A DNA stretch of 64,000 nucleotides from Kosakonia sacchari (GTDB lineage: Bacteria > Pseudomonadota > Gammaproteobacteria > Enterobacterales > Enterobacteriaceae), in the NCBI GenBank assembly GCA_900109485.1, contig FOAY01000009.1, positions 1-64,000 on the forward strand. The letters are read 5' to 3'. This document shows, piece after piece, positions 41,017 to 50,644 of the stretch; position 1 is the first letter of the stretch, and the number at the start of each line of letters is the position of its first letter. The notes beneath the pieces are model-generated. The model was not told where the DNA came from, did not search any database, and was given only the letters and a program-made list of their open reading frames with translations. A program made the position numbers and the translations under genes.

Positions 41017-42060
41017 TTATCCTTCCGGGCTGAATACCAAATCTCCGCGCGGTTGCGGCTGCGGCTGAGCGCCAAGCCAGGCGCTGTAACCCAGGCGACC
41101 TGCACCGCCAAGCGTGGCGCCAGCAACATCTTCATGGCGCAGGATCACGCGCAGCGCCCACTCATATTCGATGCCCAGGTACTGGCGCACCCAGTCGCGC
41201 ATCTCGGTCACGGCTTTTTCACCGGGCAAGAAACGCCGGTAAGTTTCGGCGGTCAGCGGGCCAATTTCGATGCGAAACTTATGGCTCACATCGCGCACGG
41301 CTTTACCCAGAAAGGCCGACTGTCCAAGGCGCGGCGCATGGCGACCGCCCTGCAAACGCGCACGTTCGCGTTCGCTTAGCGGCATCCACTGCGGCACGTT
41401 TTCGACGATGGACACCGGCACATTGAAATAGCAGCGCAGGATCTTCTCCAGCCCTTCTGGATCGCGTCCGTTGCGCGTCAGATGCCCGGCCAGCGCAAAA
41501 CGCGCATGCGGGCTGAGGCTGCCTTTTTCCAGTTGCCCCGGTTGCCCCATGCCGATTAGCGAAGCGATGTACTGTTCAAAACGTTTGTTGTCGCCCCGGT
41601 CGAGCGACACCGTCGGCTGCGCATCGGCCCATGCGCGATAAAACAGCAGCGACAGCCGGTGGTGAAACAGATCGGCAAAGGCGCTGAGGCTCTCGTCCTG
41701 GTGATGATCGATGCGTTCGCGGGCATATTCCGTCAGATGGATCGGCAGCGGACCGTTCGGGCCGAACAGCCCGAAGCTGAGAATGGCGATATCGTACAGC
41801 GGCGAACCGTCGCGTTTACGCACGTCGGCGAGGGTCGAGGGTGCAAAGCCCAGCGACGGTTTTTGCCCGATGCGCACCGATTCAAAACGCGGCAGCGGCG
41901 CGCGCCCGAGCGGGTAACGTTCCCCGCCGCGGGCGTCAATACGCCGCAGCAGGCTGAACAGATCGTAGCGCCACGGCGTGGCCATCACGTTCTGCCAGAA
42001 TGCCTCCGGCAGCGAACTGGCGCGGACTATCTGCGGCGCGCTGGTTGGGGCTTCGCTCAT
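41017..42060 (-). CDS. tssG: T6SS baseplate protein TssG
   Basis: Baseplate wedge subunit that forms a complex with TssF, TssE and TssK. It shows the TssG features RYDLFSLLRRIDARGGERYPLGRAPLPRFESVRIGQKPSLGFAP near the start, the LSFGLFGPNGPLPIHLTEYARER block and the C-terminal LGGAGRLGYSAWLG. The 347-residue length is usual. It starts in a 4-base overlap with the tssF stop codon, indicating coupled translation. Confidence 0.95.
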   Translation of the reverse strand: MSEAPTSAPQIVRASSLPEAFWQNVMATPWRYDLFSLLRRIDARGGERYPLGRAPLPRFESVRIGQKPSLGFAPSTLADVRKRDGSPLYDIAILSFGLFGPNGPLPIHLTEYARERIDHHQDESLSAFADLFHHRLSLLFYRAWADAQPTVSLDRGDNKRFEQYIASLIGMGQPGQLEKGSLSPHARFALAGHLTRNGRDPEGLEKILRCYFNVPVSIVENVPQWMPLSERERARLQGGRHAPRLGQSAFLGKAVRDVSHKFRIEIGPLTAETYRRFLPGEKAVTEMRDWVRQYLGIEYEWALRVILRHEDVAGATLGGAGRLGYSAWLGAQPQPQPRGDLVFSPEG

Positions 42061-43928
42061 ATCAGCGCCCTCTTGCCCATGCGCGGCGGCCAGTAGCCGA
42101 TTTCACCGCGCTGCTGGCTTTTCAGGGTGAACTCGGTAAAGCTGTTCATGCCCACCAGTCGGGCGAAAACGCGCTCCAGCACGCTGCCGAACAGCCACGG
42201 GCTGAAGCCGGAAAACGCCTGCTCATCAACCGCCAGCGTAATGCCAATGCCGCGAGCAAACACGATCGGCCCCGGCTCCGGCACGCGACGGTGTACCGGT
42301 TCCAGCACGCAGTGGCGCACGCCGTCGATCTGGCGCGCCACCGGCGCTTCCGCCAGCCGCGTGTACAGGCCCAGAAGCTGGCGCAACGCGGCCGCGCCTT
42401 CACCGTCGTCACCGTCCATCAGGCTGAGATAGTTCATCTGTAGCTGGCTGATCAACCGCCAGGTGCTTAACCCCTCCGCCAGCGCCGGGCGCGGCGGCGT
42501 CGGGCCTTTACGCAGGTGCAGGGATTTCACCGGCAGCGAATCCGGCATCACGAACTGCCCCATATCCTGCTGCAACATCAGCGGTAAGTCGCGGCTGGTA
42601 CACAGCACTTCCGCGGTGATGTAGCGTAAATCTTCGCGCCACGGCGCATGCTGCTCATCGACCAGCGAGGCAAAGACTTCGGAACCGATATAACCGGTAC
42701 GGGTACCGTAGCGCTGCGCATGTTCCGATAACGCGCGCTGCTCGCGGCGCACGGAGAAGTAAGCGCCATAGTTGCCTTCATCCTGGCTCCAGCTACTCCA
42801 GAACGGGCGAAACGTCTGCTCATCGCGCTGACCATCGACGCTGGCGTGGATTTTGCGCACCGCGTAAATTTCGTAATCGAGCGGGCGAATGTTATCCACC
42901 ACCAGGTGGTATTCGTGCTGGTTTTCGCTCAGTTTTTGCCTTTCGGCCACTTTCGGGAACAGGTTAATCACCGGCGTGCAGTGCAGCGCAAGGTGGTTTT
43001 TATCCACCACCCGCTCCAGTTGCCCATCGGCTTTATCCAGCAGAATGATGATATCGAACGAGGTGGCATCGCCGCTTTGCGCCACCATCGAACGCAGCCC
43101 CTGAAGGCTGATAAACAGAAAACGCTGCGGGAAGGCGAAATACTCCTGCAACAGACGGTAGCCGTCGAAGTTGCGCAGATCGTCCGGCAGCAGCGACTGG
43201 CTGGCGGCAAAGCCTTCCTGCTGCAATGCGTCATCGGCCAGCACCTGCAACGACGCACCGGCGCTGTTGGCCTGGCAAACAATGCCCACCTGGTGGCCCA
43301 TCAGCAGTTCCAGCAGTTTCAGCGCCTGCATATCCGGGCCGCTGAGGAACAGTTCCAGGCGATCGAAATCGAGATGGCCGAGGTTGACCGGGCCGTCGCA
43401 GCTCACACGAACTCGCAGCGCGCTTTGCGCCCCACGCTGGCTCAGGCCAACGTTCGCCAGCGGCAGATCGGCAGGTACGCCGCCCAGTTCCACCTGGCTG
43501 ATTTTCAGCGGTAACAGCGTGACATCATGGGCGGTGGTATAGCTACAGGTGACGCCATTCTTCTTCATCACCTGGCTGTCCATCATGGTGCCGCGCGGCA
43601 CCACAAAGCCGTTGCTCAGATCCCCTTTCGCGCTGTCCGGCGTCAGCTCCGCAATCGCCATCGACGGCGTCGGCGCGAGATAGTTAGGCGCCACCATCTC
43701 CAGCAGACGCTGGGAGAAGCGGGGAAATTCGGCGTCCATTTTCAGTTGCACGCGGGAGGTCAGGAAGGCAAAGCCCTCCATCAGGCGTTCGACATACGGA
43801 TCGGCAACGTCCATGCCGCGCATGCCGAGGCGTCCGGCCACTTTCGGATAGCGCCCGGCAAACTCCTGGCCCATTTCGCGCAGCCAGGCCAGTTCGCGGT
43901 TGTAGTACTCCAGTAATTTGCTGTCCAT
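42057..43928 (-). CDS. tssF: T6SS baseplate protein TssF
   Basis: Baseplate protein of 623 residues with the typical opening MDSKLLEYYNRELAWLREMG, the FAGRYPKVAGRLGM motif, VERLMEGFAFLTSRVQLKMD and PNYLAPTPSMAIAEL. I use the ATG at 43928, which fits the family start; the longer open frame to 44018 overlaps tssE and adds an Arg/Gly-rich leader. Only two bases separate it from the tssE stop. Confidence 0.95.
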   Translation of the reverse strand: MDSKLLEYYNRELAWLREMGQEFAGRYPKVAGRLGMRGMDVADPYVERLMEGFAFLTSRVQLKMDAEFPRFSQRLLEMVAPNYLAPTPSMAIAELTPDSAKGDLSNGFVVPRGTMMDSQVMKKNGVTCSYTTAHDVTLLPLKISQVELGGVPADLPLANVGLSQRGAQSALRVRVSCDGPVNLGHLDFDRLELFLSGPDMQALKLLELLMGHQVGIVCQANSAGASLQVLADDALQQEGFAASQSLLPDDLRNFDGYRLLQEYFAFPQRFLFISLQGLRSMVAQSGDATSFDIIILLDKADGQLERVVDKNHLALHCTPVINLFPKVAERQKLSENQHEYHLVVDNIRPLDYEIYAVRKIHASVDGQRDEQTFRPFWSSWSQDEGNYGAYFSVRREQRALSEHAQRYGTRTGYIGSEVFASLVDEQHAPWREDLRYITAEVLCTSRDLPLMLQQDMGQFVMPDSLPVKSLHLRKGPTPPRPALAEGLSTWRLISQLQMNYLSLMDGDDGEGAAALRQLLGLYTRLAEAPVARQIDGVRHCVLEPVHRRVPEPGPIVFARGIGITLAVDEQAFSGFSPWLFGSVLERVFARLVGMNSFTEFTLKSQQRGEIGYWPPRMGKRALI

Positions 43929-43930
43929 GA

Positions 43931-44500
43931 TTACCCCGCGTCTTTCAGCTCGAAATGCCCGTTTTCCAGATCCACATCCGTGCGGAACAGAAACTCCAGC
44001 GGATACGGCACGCACCACAAGCGCCCTTTGATCTCAATCGACAACACGTTGTGCAGATCCAGCGACTGGGTATCGGAAATGCAGCGAACCTGTAAGCCCT
44101 GCGGCAAAATGCGCGGTTCAAAATGCAAAATCGCGTTGGTCAGCTTGCGCTGGATATCCTGCCATTCGATGTCCGACATCCGCTTGCCCGCCAGCGGTGA
44201 CACGCCAAAATTGACCACCGAGCGACGCACTTCGTCAAAGCCGCTCAGATCCTGCTGCGCTTCGTTGTTGATGGTATTGAACAACCACTGCAAATCACGC
44301 AGCACGTGGCGTCGCAGCGTGGAATGGGAGACCAGATTGCTGTTCTGCGGCTCCTGAACTTTGTCCGGCGCGTCATCGGTGAGGCGCTCGAGCAGCGACG
44401 GCTGCATTTTGTCGCGCGCGCCGACGGTCTCTTTGCCGCGTCGCGAGCGCCAGCCGCTGCGCAGCAGATCGCTCTCTTCATCGTGGGCGGAATTACTCAT
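43931..44500 (-). CDS. tssE: T6SS baseplate protein TssE (gp25-like)
   Basis: A lysozyme-like gp25 homologue of 189 residues linking baseplate and sheath. LLERLTDDAP and SVVNFGVSPLAGKRMS are characteristic. The N-terminal ~35 residues are a charged extension (DEESDLLRSGWRSRRGKE). The start at 44500 overlaps the tagJ stop by eight bases. Confidence 0.93.
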   Translation of the reverse strand: MSNSAHDEESDLLRSGWRSRRGKETVGARDKMQPSLLERLTDDAPDKVQEPQNSNLVSHSTLRRHVLRDLQWLFNTINNEAQQDLSGFDEVRRSVVNFGVSPLAGKRMSDIEWQDIQRKLTNAILHFEPRILPQGLQVRCISDTQSLDLHNVLSIEIKGRLWCVPYPLEFLFRTDVDLENGHFELKDAG

Positions 44501-45305
44501 CTGCAACGGCCGTGTCGAAACTCAGCGTGACCAGATCGAGCAGCGAGAACTCGGCGCTGTCGTTGAGCCAGACTTTTTGTCCGTGGCCCAGGAAGTGCGG
44601 CGCATCGCCCGGTAACGCCTGCCACTCGGTGACGCGGGCGAGTTTAAAGCGGTCTTCGGCTTCGCTATCCAGCGGATAACGCGCCGGGATCTGGCACACC
44701 TGTTCGCTGCCATCCTGCAAACGCACCAGCGTATGGCGCCACACCAGGTCGGTGACGCTGGCTGGCGGCTGAAACTGCATAGCGGCAATCGCGCTGAACG
44801 GCAGCCAGAAATAGCGGCCGTTAACGATCGCTTCGCAGACCGGGCCAAAACGGCAGTCGCCATCCATCAGCCAGTCGAAAGTATGCGTTTCGCCATCCTG
44901 AGTGGTTAACTGGCCGGGGTTCGCCTCGGCGTTCTCCAGCGCGGCTTCGCGGTGCGCGCCAGGTTCAGTGGCTTCCGGGTCCAGCGCGCTGACCATCGAC
45001 GCCAGCCACGGCCACTGTTGATCTGGCGTGACCGGACGGGCGCGACCGGCCATCACGTCGGCACGCTGGCGTTCACCGTTGATGGCCTGCTCCAGCAGCG
45101 TTACCGTCGGTTGCGCCTGCGGTTTCAGCGCCTGCCAGCTTTTCAGTTGCGCCAGCGCGCGCGGCCAGTTGCCGTCGAGACAGAGAAGCTGGGCAAAGGC
45201 CGCACGCAGATCGGCATCGCCTGGCTGGGTGCGAATGCGGCTTTCCAGCCGGGCAAGGCTCTCATGCAGGGACTCGCCCGCCAGTTGTTGCAACAAGGTG
45301 TTCAT
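44493..45305 (-). CDS. tagJ: T6SS accessory protein TagJ (ImpE family)
   Basis: The ImpE/TagJ family protein, which in H1-type systems binds the sheath protein TssB and assists ClpV recruitment. The N-terminal TPR-like helices (LARLESRIRTQPGDADLRAAFAQLL, CLDGNWPRALAQLKSWQAL) are followed by the ImpE domain (DWLMDGDCRFGPVCEAIVNGRYFWLP...). The 270-residue length is as expected. Its presence, with PpkA, PppA and Fha, places this cluster among systems with threonine-phosphorylation control. Confidence 0.9.
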   Translation of the reverse strand: MNTLLQQLAGESLHESLARLESRIRTQPGDADLRAAFAQLLCLDGNWPRALAQLKSWQALKPQAQPTVTLLEQAINGERQRADVMAGRARPVTPDQQWPWLASMVSALDPEATEPGAHREAALENAEANPGQLTTQDGETHTFDWLMDGDCRFGPVCEAIVNGRYFWLPFSAIAAMQFQPPASVTDLVWRHTLVRLQDGSEQVCQIPARYPLDSEAEDRFKLARVTEWQALPGDAPHFLGHGQKVWLNDSAEFSLLDLVTLSFDTAVADE

Positions 45306-45314
45306 CGCCGCTCC

Positions 45315-46304
45315 TTAGTTCAGGGTCTTGTAAGTCCCGACCGCCGGATCGCGCAGTTGCGGGTGCAACGAATCGATCAGCAGAATATTGAGGTGCGTAC
45401 CCGGTTCAAACCACGGCGTCCAGGCTTTACGCACTTCATCAAGGCGCGCCTGCAAACGGCTGGCATCGCTGGCAACATCGCGGGAGATTTCCACCGCCAC
45501 CGTGCCGTTCGCCTGCCAGCCGTTGAGGCTATTAACGTAGGGCAGGATCATCCAGCTCTGCGCCAGACTGCCTTCGCTGACGACCATGCGTTCGTTGTTA
45601 ACGGTGGTAATCAGCAGACGATCGGCGTCAACGCTGTCGCTCAGGCCGCTCACCGGGAAACCGTGAACAAAGGTCATGGTGATCTTTTTCTCGCTGCCGT
45701 TGCTGATCTGCGTCACTTCGCTGCGCCCGTTCAGCCAGCCGCCCTTCTCACATTTGCCATCCTCTTTCGCCGGAATAAACAGCGCTGGCGCGCTGGCATC
45801 GCCCTGCCAGAAGGTGCGCAGATGGCATCCGTCCTGCAGGGTAAATTCCTGCCACGGCGTACGGTTAGCGGCCGGGGAGAGATCTTCAGCGCGCTCTGTC
45901 GGCGGCGTCAGGGTGGCGGATGTGGAAGTGGAGGCAGTTGAAGTTGCGCCCGTCGAGGTGACGACCGGCGCCCACTCTTTCGCTTTATCGGCCGTCCCTT
46001 CAGCCAGCGTCGCGCCCTGCGGGTCGGTCAATTTCCAGTGCACCTGCGTCAGCGTGCCGCACTGGTTTTGCAGCAGTGCGCCAAGACGCGGTAGAAAGTT
46101 GTTCAGTACGGCTGGTTTTTTATCGCCGCTGGCGACAATACGCAGCGGCAATGTTTTGCTGCACCAGCTTTTCGGCGTGTTATCCGCGATGTTGTCGATC
46201 CAGACATCCAGTTTTTGCGAAGGCGACTGCACGATGCGGTAGTTTTCTGCCTGTACGCTGCCACACACCGCCAGCAGAGCCAAACCCGGTAGCCAAAGTT
46301 TCAT
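45315..46304 (-). CDS. Exported T6SS-linked protein of unknown function
   Basis: I do not recognise a named family. The start at 46304 follows AAGGA and gives a clear signal peptide (MKLWLPGLALLAVCGSVQA, cleavage before ENY), so the mature ~310-residue protein should be periplasmic. It has four or more cysteines (WCSKTLPL, NQCGTLT, DGCHLR, GKCEKGG) that could form disulfides, and a Thr/Ser-rich linker near residues 125-145. It lies between pppA and tagJ with spacings of about 20 and 9 bases, clearly within the operon, so a role in the periplasmic side of the machine or its regulation is likely. Confidence 0.8.
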   Translation of the reverse strand: MKLWLPGLALLAVCGSVQAENYRIVQSPSQKLDVWIDNIADNTPKSWCSKTLPLRIVASGDKKPAVLNNFLPRLGALLQNQCGTLTQVHWKLTDPQGATLAEGTADKAKEWAPVVTSTGATSTASTSTSATLTPPTERAEDLSPAANRTPWQEFTLQDGCHLRTFWQGDASAPALFIPAKEDGKCEKGGWLNGRSEVTQISNGSEKKITMTFVHGFPVSGLSDSVDADRLLITTVNNERMVVSEGSLAQSWMILPYVNSLNGWQANGTVAVEISRDVASDASRLQARLDEVRKAWTPWFEPGTHLNILLIDSLHPQLRDPAVGTYKTLN

Positions 46305-46324
46305 AAAAGTCCTTGTAAGCTGTA

Positions 46325-47119
46325 TCAATCACGAAGAGGGAAAAACTGGGCGGCTTCAGAGAGCGTATGCAGTAGCGTCGTCTCCTGAGGTGTGCCCATC
46401 CACACCGCTACGGCGCTATAGTTATCCTGCTGGGTCTGCGCCCCGACACTGTTTTTCAGCAGGATTTGATTCATCAGCGTCAGCCACTCGTCCGGCGTAT
46501 TCACCATATGCAGCGACTGTTGCATCTGCTCTTCACTGACGCCGTGCCAGAAGCCATCGGTACAGAGCAAAAAGGCATCGCCATCTTCAATCGGCACCAC
46601 ATCGCTGTAGCTTGGCTCGCGTTCATCTTCACCAAGACCCAGCGCGAAGTAGAGCAAGTTGCCGTTGATGCCTTCGGTCTGATGCCCGGCATCTTTCATC
46701 TGCTGCACCAGGCTGTGGTCGGTGGTGACATGATAAAGCCAGCCGCGACGAAAGAGATACAGGCGGCTGTCGCCCGCGTGCGCCCAGTAGGCAAGCTGAT
46801 AATCGCGGTCGATAAACAGGCTGACCATGGTCGTGCCCATGCGGTGATAATCCTGCACTGCTTTCTGCTCTTCACGGATAGCGCGGTTAGCATCGTTGAC
46901 GTACTGCCGAATGTACTGGGCATTCAGGTGCTCATCGCCATCAAACCGGCTGATGATGGTATTACGCGCCAGTGCGGCCGCTACGTCGCCGCCGGGTAAC
47001 CCGGCTATACCGTCACATACCACAAAGCAGGCGGCACGTTCGCCGATGTTCTCCCCGGTCTGATCCTGATTACTGGCACGTTCGCCCTGTCGGGATATGG
47101 AAGCCGTGCTGATATTCAT
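46325..47119 (-). CDS. pppA: PP2C-type phosphatase PppA
   Basis: Metal-dependent Ser/Thr phosphatase that reverses PpkA phosphorylation of Fha. PP2C motifs: GERASNQDQTGE, ACFVVCDGIAGLPGGDVAA, HAGDSRLYLFR, LLCTDGFWHGVS and DNYSAVAVW. The length of 264 is typical. It starts within a 4-base overlap with the fha stop. Confidence 0.93.
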   Translation of the reverse strand: MNISTASISRQGERASNQDQTGENIGERAACFVVCDGIAGLPGGDVAAALARNTIISRFDGDEHLNAQYIRQYVNDANRAIREEQKAVQDYHRMGTTMVSLFIDRDYQLAYWAHAGDSRLYLFRRGWLYHVTTDHSLVQQMKDAGHQTEGINGNLLYFALGLGEDEREPSYSDVVPIEDGDAFLLCTDGFWHGVSEEQMQQSLHMVNTPDEWLTLMNQILLKNSVGAQTQQDNYSAVAVWMGTPQETTLLHTLSEAAQFFPLRD

Positions 47120-48903
47120 TCTTCCGATCCGCTTTGTGAGTCTTTGTACTGGTTAACCTCCATGTCATAAGCGTGGAGGAACGCTTCGCCAAACAGGGTA
47201 TGGAAGTCATCATCAATTTCACCCGCCGTTTGCGCGTAAGTACGTACAAAGTAGTCCCACAGGGCGGCTTTACGGTTCGAGAGCATGCCAAGACGCGCGG
47301 TGGCGCCGTCGCGTTTGGCGTCATCTTCCAGTTGTTCCGGGTTAAACGACTGCAACATCGCGGCGATAATCGCGCGGATACCGGAAATCATGCCCAACTG
47401 GTGCGCCTGTAAGTCGATCAGCGCATCGCGCACCGACTTTTTCGGCGGCATAAAGCCAGGCATCCGCGTACCAAACATCTGCATCAGCACGGTTTTGCCC
47501 GACGGCAGCAGCTTGAACGGGTTGTTGGCGTCATCCAGCACCATGGTCATATCGGCTTTAACGCCGCGTTTCAGAATCGAGCGCGAGGACAACAGCGCAA
47601 CGGTGCCCTGGGAAAACATGCTCAGCATCTGGCCGAGCTGACGCATGTTCTCTTTATCAAACTGCGGCACCGGCTGCATATCGCCAAGCCCCATACCTTC
47701 CAGTAACGCGTCCAGCAGCTCGCCTTTCAGTACATCGCTGCTGTCGCCATTGTTGACGGCTGGCGCGCTGCGCAATTCGTTGTTGCTCTGGAGCGGATCG
47801 ATACGCAGACGCCCTTTCGGCGTTTGCGCCGCGCTGCGCTGTACCGCTTGTGGCGTCGGCAGCGTGATACCCGCATAGTCCTGCGGCTCCGACACCGGTT
47901 CCGGCTCATCATCGACGAACAGCGGCGTGCCGCTGAGATCTTCCGCGCGCAGTTCGGTGATGATCGGCTGCGGCTGTTGCGGCGGCGTCGCGCTGTGCGG
48001 ATCGGTGATGATTGGCTCAGCGGGTTTCGCCGGAACAATCTCATCGGCATGCGCCAGCGGCACTGCGCCGCTTAACAGTCCAAGCGGATCGTCGCTGCGT
48101 GCCGCCGAAGTGCTGCCGCCGCCAAACAGCGCCAGCGGATCCAGTTCATCCGCTTCCGGCGCAGGTTTTTGTGCGGCCCGATCAACCGGCGGCACCAGCG
48201 TGGATGGCGTGGCGTCGTTAAAGATGCTGTCATTTTTAAAGAGCTGTTCATCGTTAAACAGCTGATCGGAGGCGAGGGTTTTCGGCGTCACCAGCGGCTC
48301 GTTGTTATTCAACAGTGAGAGCGGATCTTCCGGGTTACGCTCCGGCTCTTTCGGCGCGGCAAAGGGGTTAAGATTTTGCGCTTCCGGCGTTTTCGCCCGG
48401 TTGCTGGAGATGCTGTCGGAGATGGAGAACTCCTGCATCAGGCTGTCCCAGATTTCCGTGGGCACTGACGCCGGGGCGTTTTCCGCTGTGCTTTTCGGCT
48501 CCGGGGCGGGCGCAGGTTTGGCCACTTGCGGCTGAACGTGCTTCGGATACATCTCCTCCGCCATACGGCTTACCGGTTGCGTATCCTGAATCAGCTCGGT
48601 CACTTCGATACGGTATTCATCAATGCCCAGAATATCGCCATCCTGCAATTCGACCTGACGGCCACGTTCCAGGGGAATATCATTCAGCACTACGCGGGTC
48701 ACATTGCCGCGATTGGTGATGCGACACTCGCCATTACCAGCGATATGAACAATCGCCTGTAAGCGAGAAATGGAGCGGTCGTTATCCGGCAGCACCAGGT
48801 TGTTATCAGTGCCGCGGCCGATAGTGCCGCCAGGCGGATAAAAGTCGCAGCGGCTTTGCGGCGGCTGATGACCGGGTTTACTGGTAATAATCGTGAATCG
48901 CAT
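47116..48903 (-). CDS. tagH: FHA-domain T6SS regulator Fha (TagH)
   Basis: The scaffold substrate of PpkA/PppA. The N-terminal forkhead-associated domain (about 25-105: GRGTDNNLVLPDNDRSISRLQA, LNDIPLERGRQVELQDGDILGI) binds phosphothreonine. A long Pro/Glu/Asp-rich disordered linker (about 130-380) follows. The C-terminal type VI FHA-associated domain has MGLGDMQPVPQFDKENMRQLGQMLSMFSQG and FMPPKKSVRDALIDLQAHQLGM. The length of 595 aa is within the family range. Confidence 0.93.
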   Translation of the reverse strand: MRFTIITSKPGHQPPQSRCDFYPPGGTIGRGTDNNLVLPDNDRSISRLQAIVHIAGNGECRITNRGNVTRVVLNDIPLERGRQVELQDGDILGIDEYRIEVTELIQDTQPVSRMAEEMYPKHVQPQVAKPAPAPEPKSTAENAPASVPTEIWDSLMQEFSISDSISSNRAKTPEAQNLNPFAAPKEPERNPEDPLSLLNNNEPLVTPKTLASDQLFNDEQLFKNDSIFNDATPSTLVPPVDRAAQKPAPEADELDPLALFGGGSTSAARSDDPLGLLSGAVPLAHADEIVPAKPAEPIITDPHSATPPQQPQPIITELRAEDLSGTPLFVDDEPEPVSEPQDYAGITLPTPQAVQRSAAQTPKGRLRIDPLQSNNELRSAPAVNNGDSSDVLKGELLDALLEGMGLGDMQPVPQFDKENMRQLGQMLSMFSQGTVALLSSRSILKRGVKADMTMVLDDANNPFKLLPSGKTVLMQMFGTRMPGFMPPKKSVRDALIDLQAHQLGMISGIRAIIAAMLQSFNPEQLEDDAKRDGATARLGMLSNRKAALWDYFVRTYAQTAGEIDDDFHTLFGEAFLHAYDMEVNQYKDSQSGSEE

Positions 48904-49016
48904 AGCATATTCCTGCTGGAGTTATGTGCACTCAAACGGCGCCGTTTTCCATAAAGCGGCTGCGTTTGAATACCGCCAAATTAGGCATTCTAAAATCGTT
49001 TCCGACAAAGATATTA
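48904..49016. other. Short intergenic space between fha and the effector-immunity pair
   Basis: About 110 bases, with GC content dropping towards the effector-immunity pair. No hairpin of note was seen. It may carry the promoter for the fha-to-vgrG half of the cluster. Confidence 0.35.
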
Positions 49017-49430
49017 TCAGCCGTAAAGATAAATAAAAATTAACATCTCGCAAAGCCAGAACCCTGTAATTGCATGTTGGATCATGTACAGCCGATGAAG
49101 TCTGAGTATCCAGCCTATTTTTTCTTGAGGTAATTGTTGAATATAGGCATACGCTTCAGGCTGGACATTGCGATCTGGCGCGAATTTCATTTTTACGCCT
49201 TTGTACAATCTGACGAAATAAATGATTTTATGATGATTCAGTAACGAGCCAAAAAAAGATGAGTAATTTGTAACCAGATCCAGGTCAAATCCGTTACTTC
49301 TGTATTCAGTCAATAATTCGTTGTACGAAACTTCATGCCTTTTGAAATATCGCGACGTTACCACTGTCATGATCAATAACAACAAAATAAATAATATATT
49401 GAGAATAATCAGTGCCAACTGCATTGTCAT
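49017..49430 (-). CDS. Membrane protein, probable immunity to the adjacent effector
   Basis: A 137-residue protein with a strong N-terminal membrane helix (LALIILNILFILLLLIMTVV) and a second hydrophobic segment at the C-terminus (AITGFWLCEMLIFIYLY). It starts in a 4-base ATGA overlap with the effector gene upstream, the normal toxin-immunity arrangement. An inner-membrane immunity protein is what a pore-forming effector would need. The family was not recognised, and its AT-rich composition differs from the surrounding tss genes. Confidence 0.7.
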   Translation of the reverse strand: MTMQLALIILNILFILLLLIMTVVTSRYFKRHEVSYNELLTEYRSNGFDLDLVTNYSSFFGSLLNHHKIIYFVRLYKGVKMKFAPDRNVQPEAYAYIQQLPQEKIGWILRLHRLYMIQHAITGFWLCEMLIFIYLYG

Positions 49431-50428
49431 AATACTTTATCCACAATAAATTCTGCACTTTTACCTGCTACAGTCCCCGCAACTTCGCCTGTCAGATACC
49501 CGCCCACAGCGGCACCAACAATTGAGCAGGCCAGATAGCCTAATCCACCGCTCATAACGCCAAGTGCAACACAAACAGCACCAGCAGCCAGTGAGCCCAT
49601 TGTACCACCATAAATGCCGCCAGCTATACTTGCGCCAAACTTGCTATATTCCTTTACCGCCACCTTAACACATTCATTTTCACGACCAGCGGTGCAAGCA
49701 TGGTAAACCTCATTAGTGGAATTCATACCAGCGAAACCGATAGCAACCCACCCACCCATCTTCATGAAACGAGCCGATTTTGCGGCGTTCTCAATCCAGG
49801 TGGAATAGCCTTTGATGCCACCGACTCCCGCAGTCGTCCACTCATGCACGATCGAACGGCTGGAAAGCCCGAGTGCATGTCGCAAATCTTCGTATGGTTT
49901 TAATTTTAATGCTAATCGGGATAACTTATTTAGAAGCTGACTAAGTTCTCCGAAGAGACGTTTTCTTTCTACAACGAATTGTTCCCCAATCAAAGCCCCG
50001 CTCGTTCTGAACTGGTTTTGATACGCCGTTTCGATCGCTTTTAATTTAGATCCTATTTCTTTGAAATAGCGCTCGCCTGCATCGCCTGCCACGCCCAATG
50101 ATTTATCCATAATATTAGTAAGGGCGGCAATCGTTGCATAGTTACGATTAAAAAAATCAGCCTCATCATTGCTCAGGCTATTCAGCACATTATTCACTTT
50201 TGTTTTTGCCAGACATAACTGCCCCAGCATCATTTTATTTTCTGATTGCGGGTCAGCAATAATGAGCATTTGTCCAGGTTTTAACCACGGCGTGTCCCCG
50301 TTTATCTGCATAAAATAGCGAGCAGCTTCGCTTTGTGGATTGCTATATAGCAGTCGGGCCTGAAAATCTAATGTGCCGGGTTGTTGAACAACGGTATAAC
50401 CGGGAGCAATAGTGCGTTGTGCGCTCAT
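49427..50428 (-). CDS. Predicted pore-forming T6SS effector
   Basis: A 333-residue protein with no signal peptide. Residues ~8-60 look LysM-like (GYTVVQQPGTLDFQARLLY...LKPGQMLIIADP). The middle (90-200) is helical. The C-terminal ~100 residues hold two long Gly/Ala-rich hydrophobic stretches (ASIAGGIYGGTMGSLAAGAV and GLGYLACSIVGAAVGGYLTG), a glycine-zipper pattern typical of pore-forming toxins. It sits directly downstream of hcp and is followed by a small membrane protein in a 4-base overlap. I infer an Hcp- or VgrG-delivered membrane-depolarising effector. The start at 50428 has AGGAAT upstream. Confidence 0.7.
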   Translation of the reverse strand: MSAQRTIAPGYTVVQQPGTLDFQARLLYSNPQSEAARYFMQINGDTPWLKPGQMLIIADPQSENKMMLGQLCLAKTKVNNVLNSLSNDEADFFNRNYATIAALTNIMDKSLGVAGDAGERYFKEIGSKLKAIETAYQNQFRTSGALIGEQFVVERKRLFGELSQLLNKLSRLALKLKPYEDLRHALGLSSRSIVHEWTTAGVGGIKGYSTWIENAAKSARFMKMGGWVAIGFAGMNSTNEVYHACTAGRENECVKVAVKEYSKFGASIAGGIYGGTMGSLAAGAVCVALGVMSGGLGYLACSIVGAAVGGYLTGEVAGTVAGKSAEFIVDKVL

Positions 50429-50644
50429 TGCTGTATTCCTTATCTCATATCTTTCGCACGATTTACTGCTCAAACAGGCCGTTTCTGAATACCTGACGGT
50501 TTCCAGTTGCAGATTCTTTCTTAGAACCTATTTCGTTACTACACGCATTCATTATTTCTGGTGATGCACCATAAATTCGCCCTGCGCGGAGTGGATCGAG
50601 AAATAACTTTTTTGTCAGACATCAGATACAACGTCTTTGAGATA

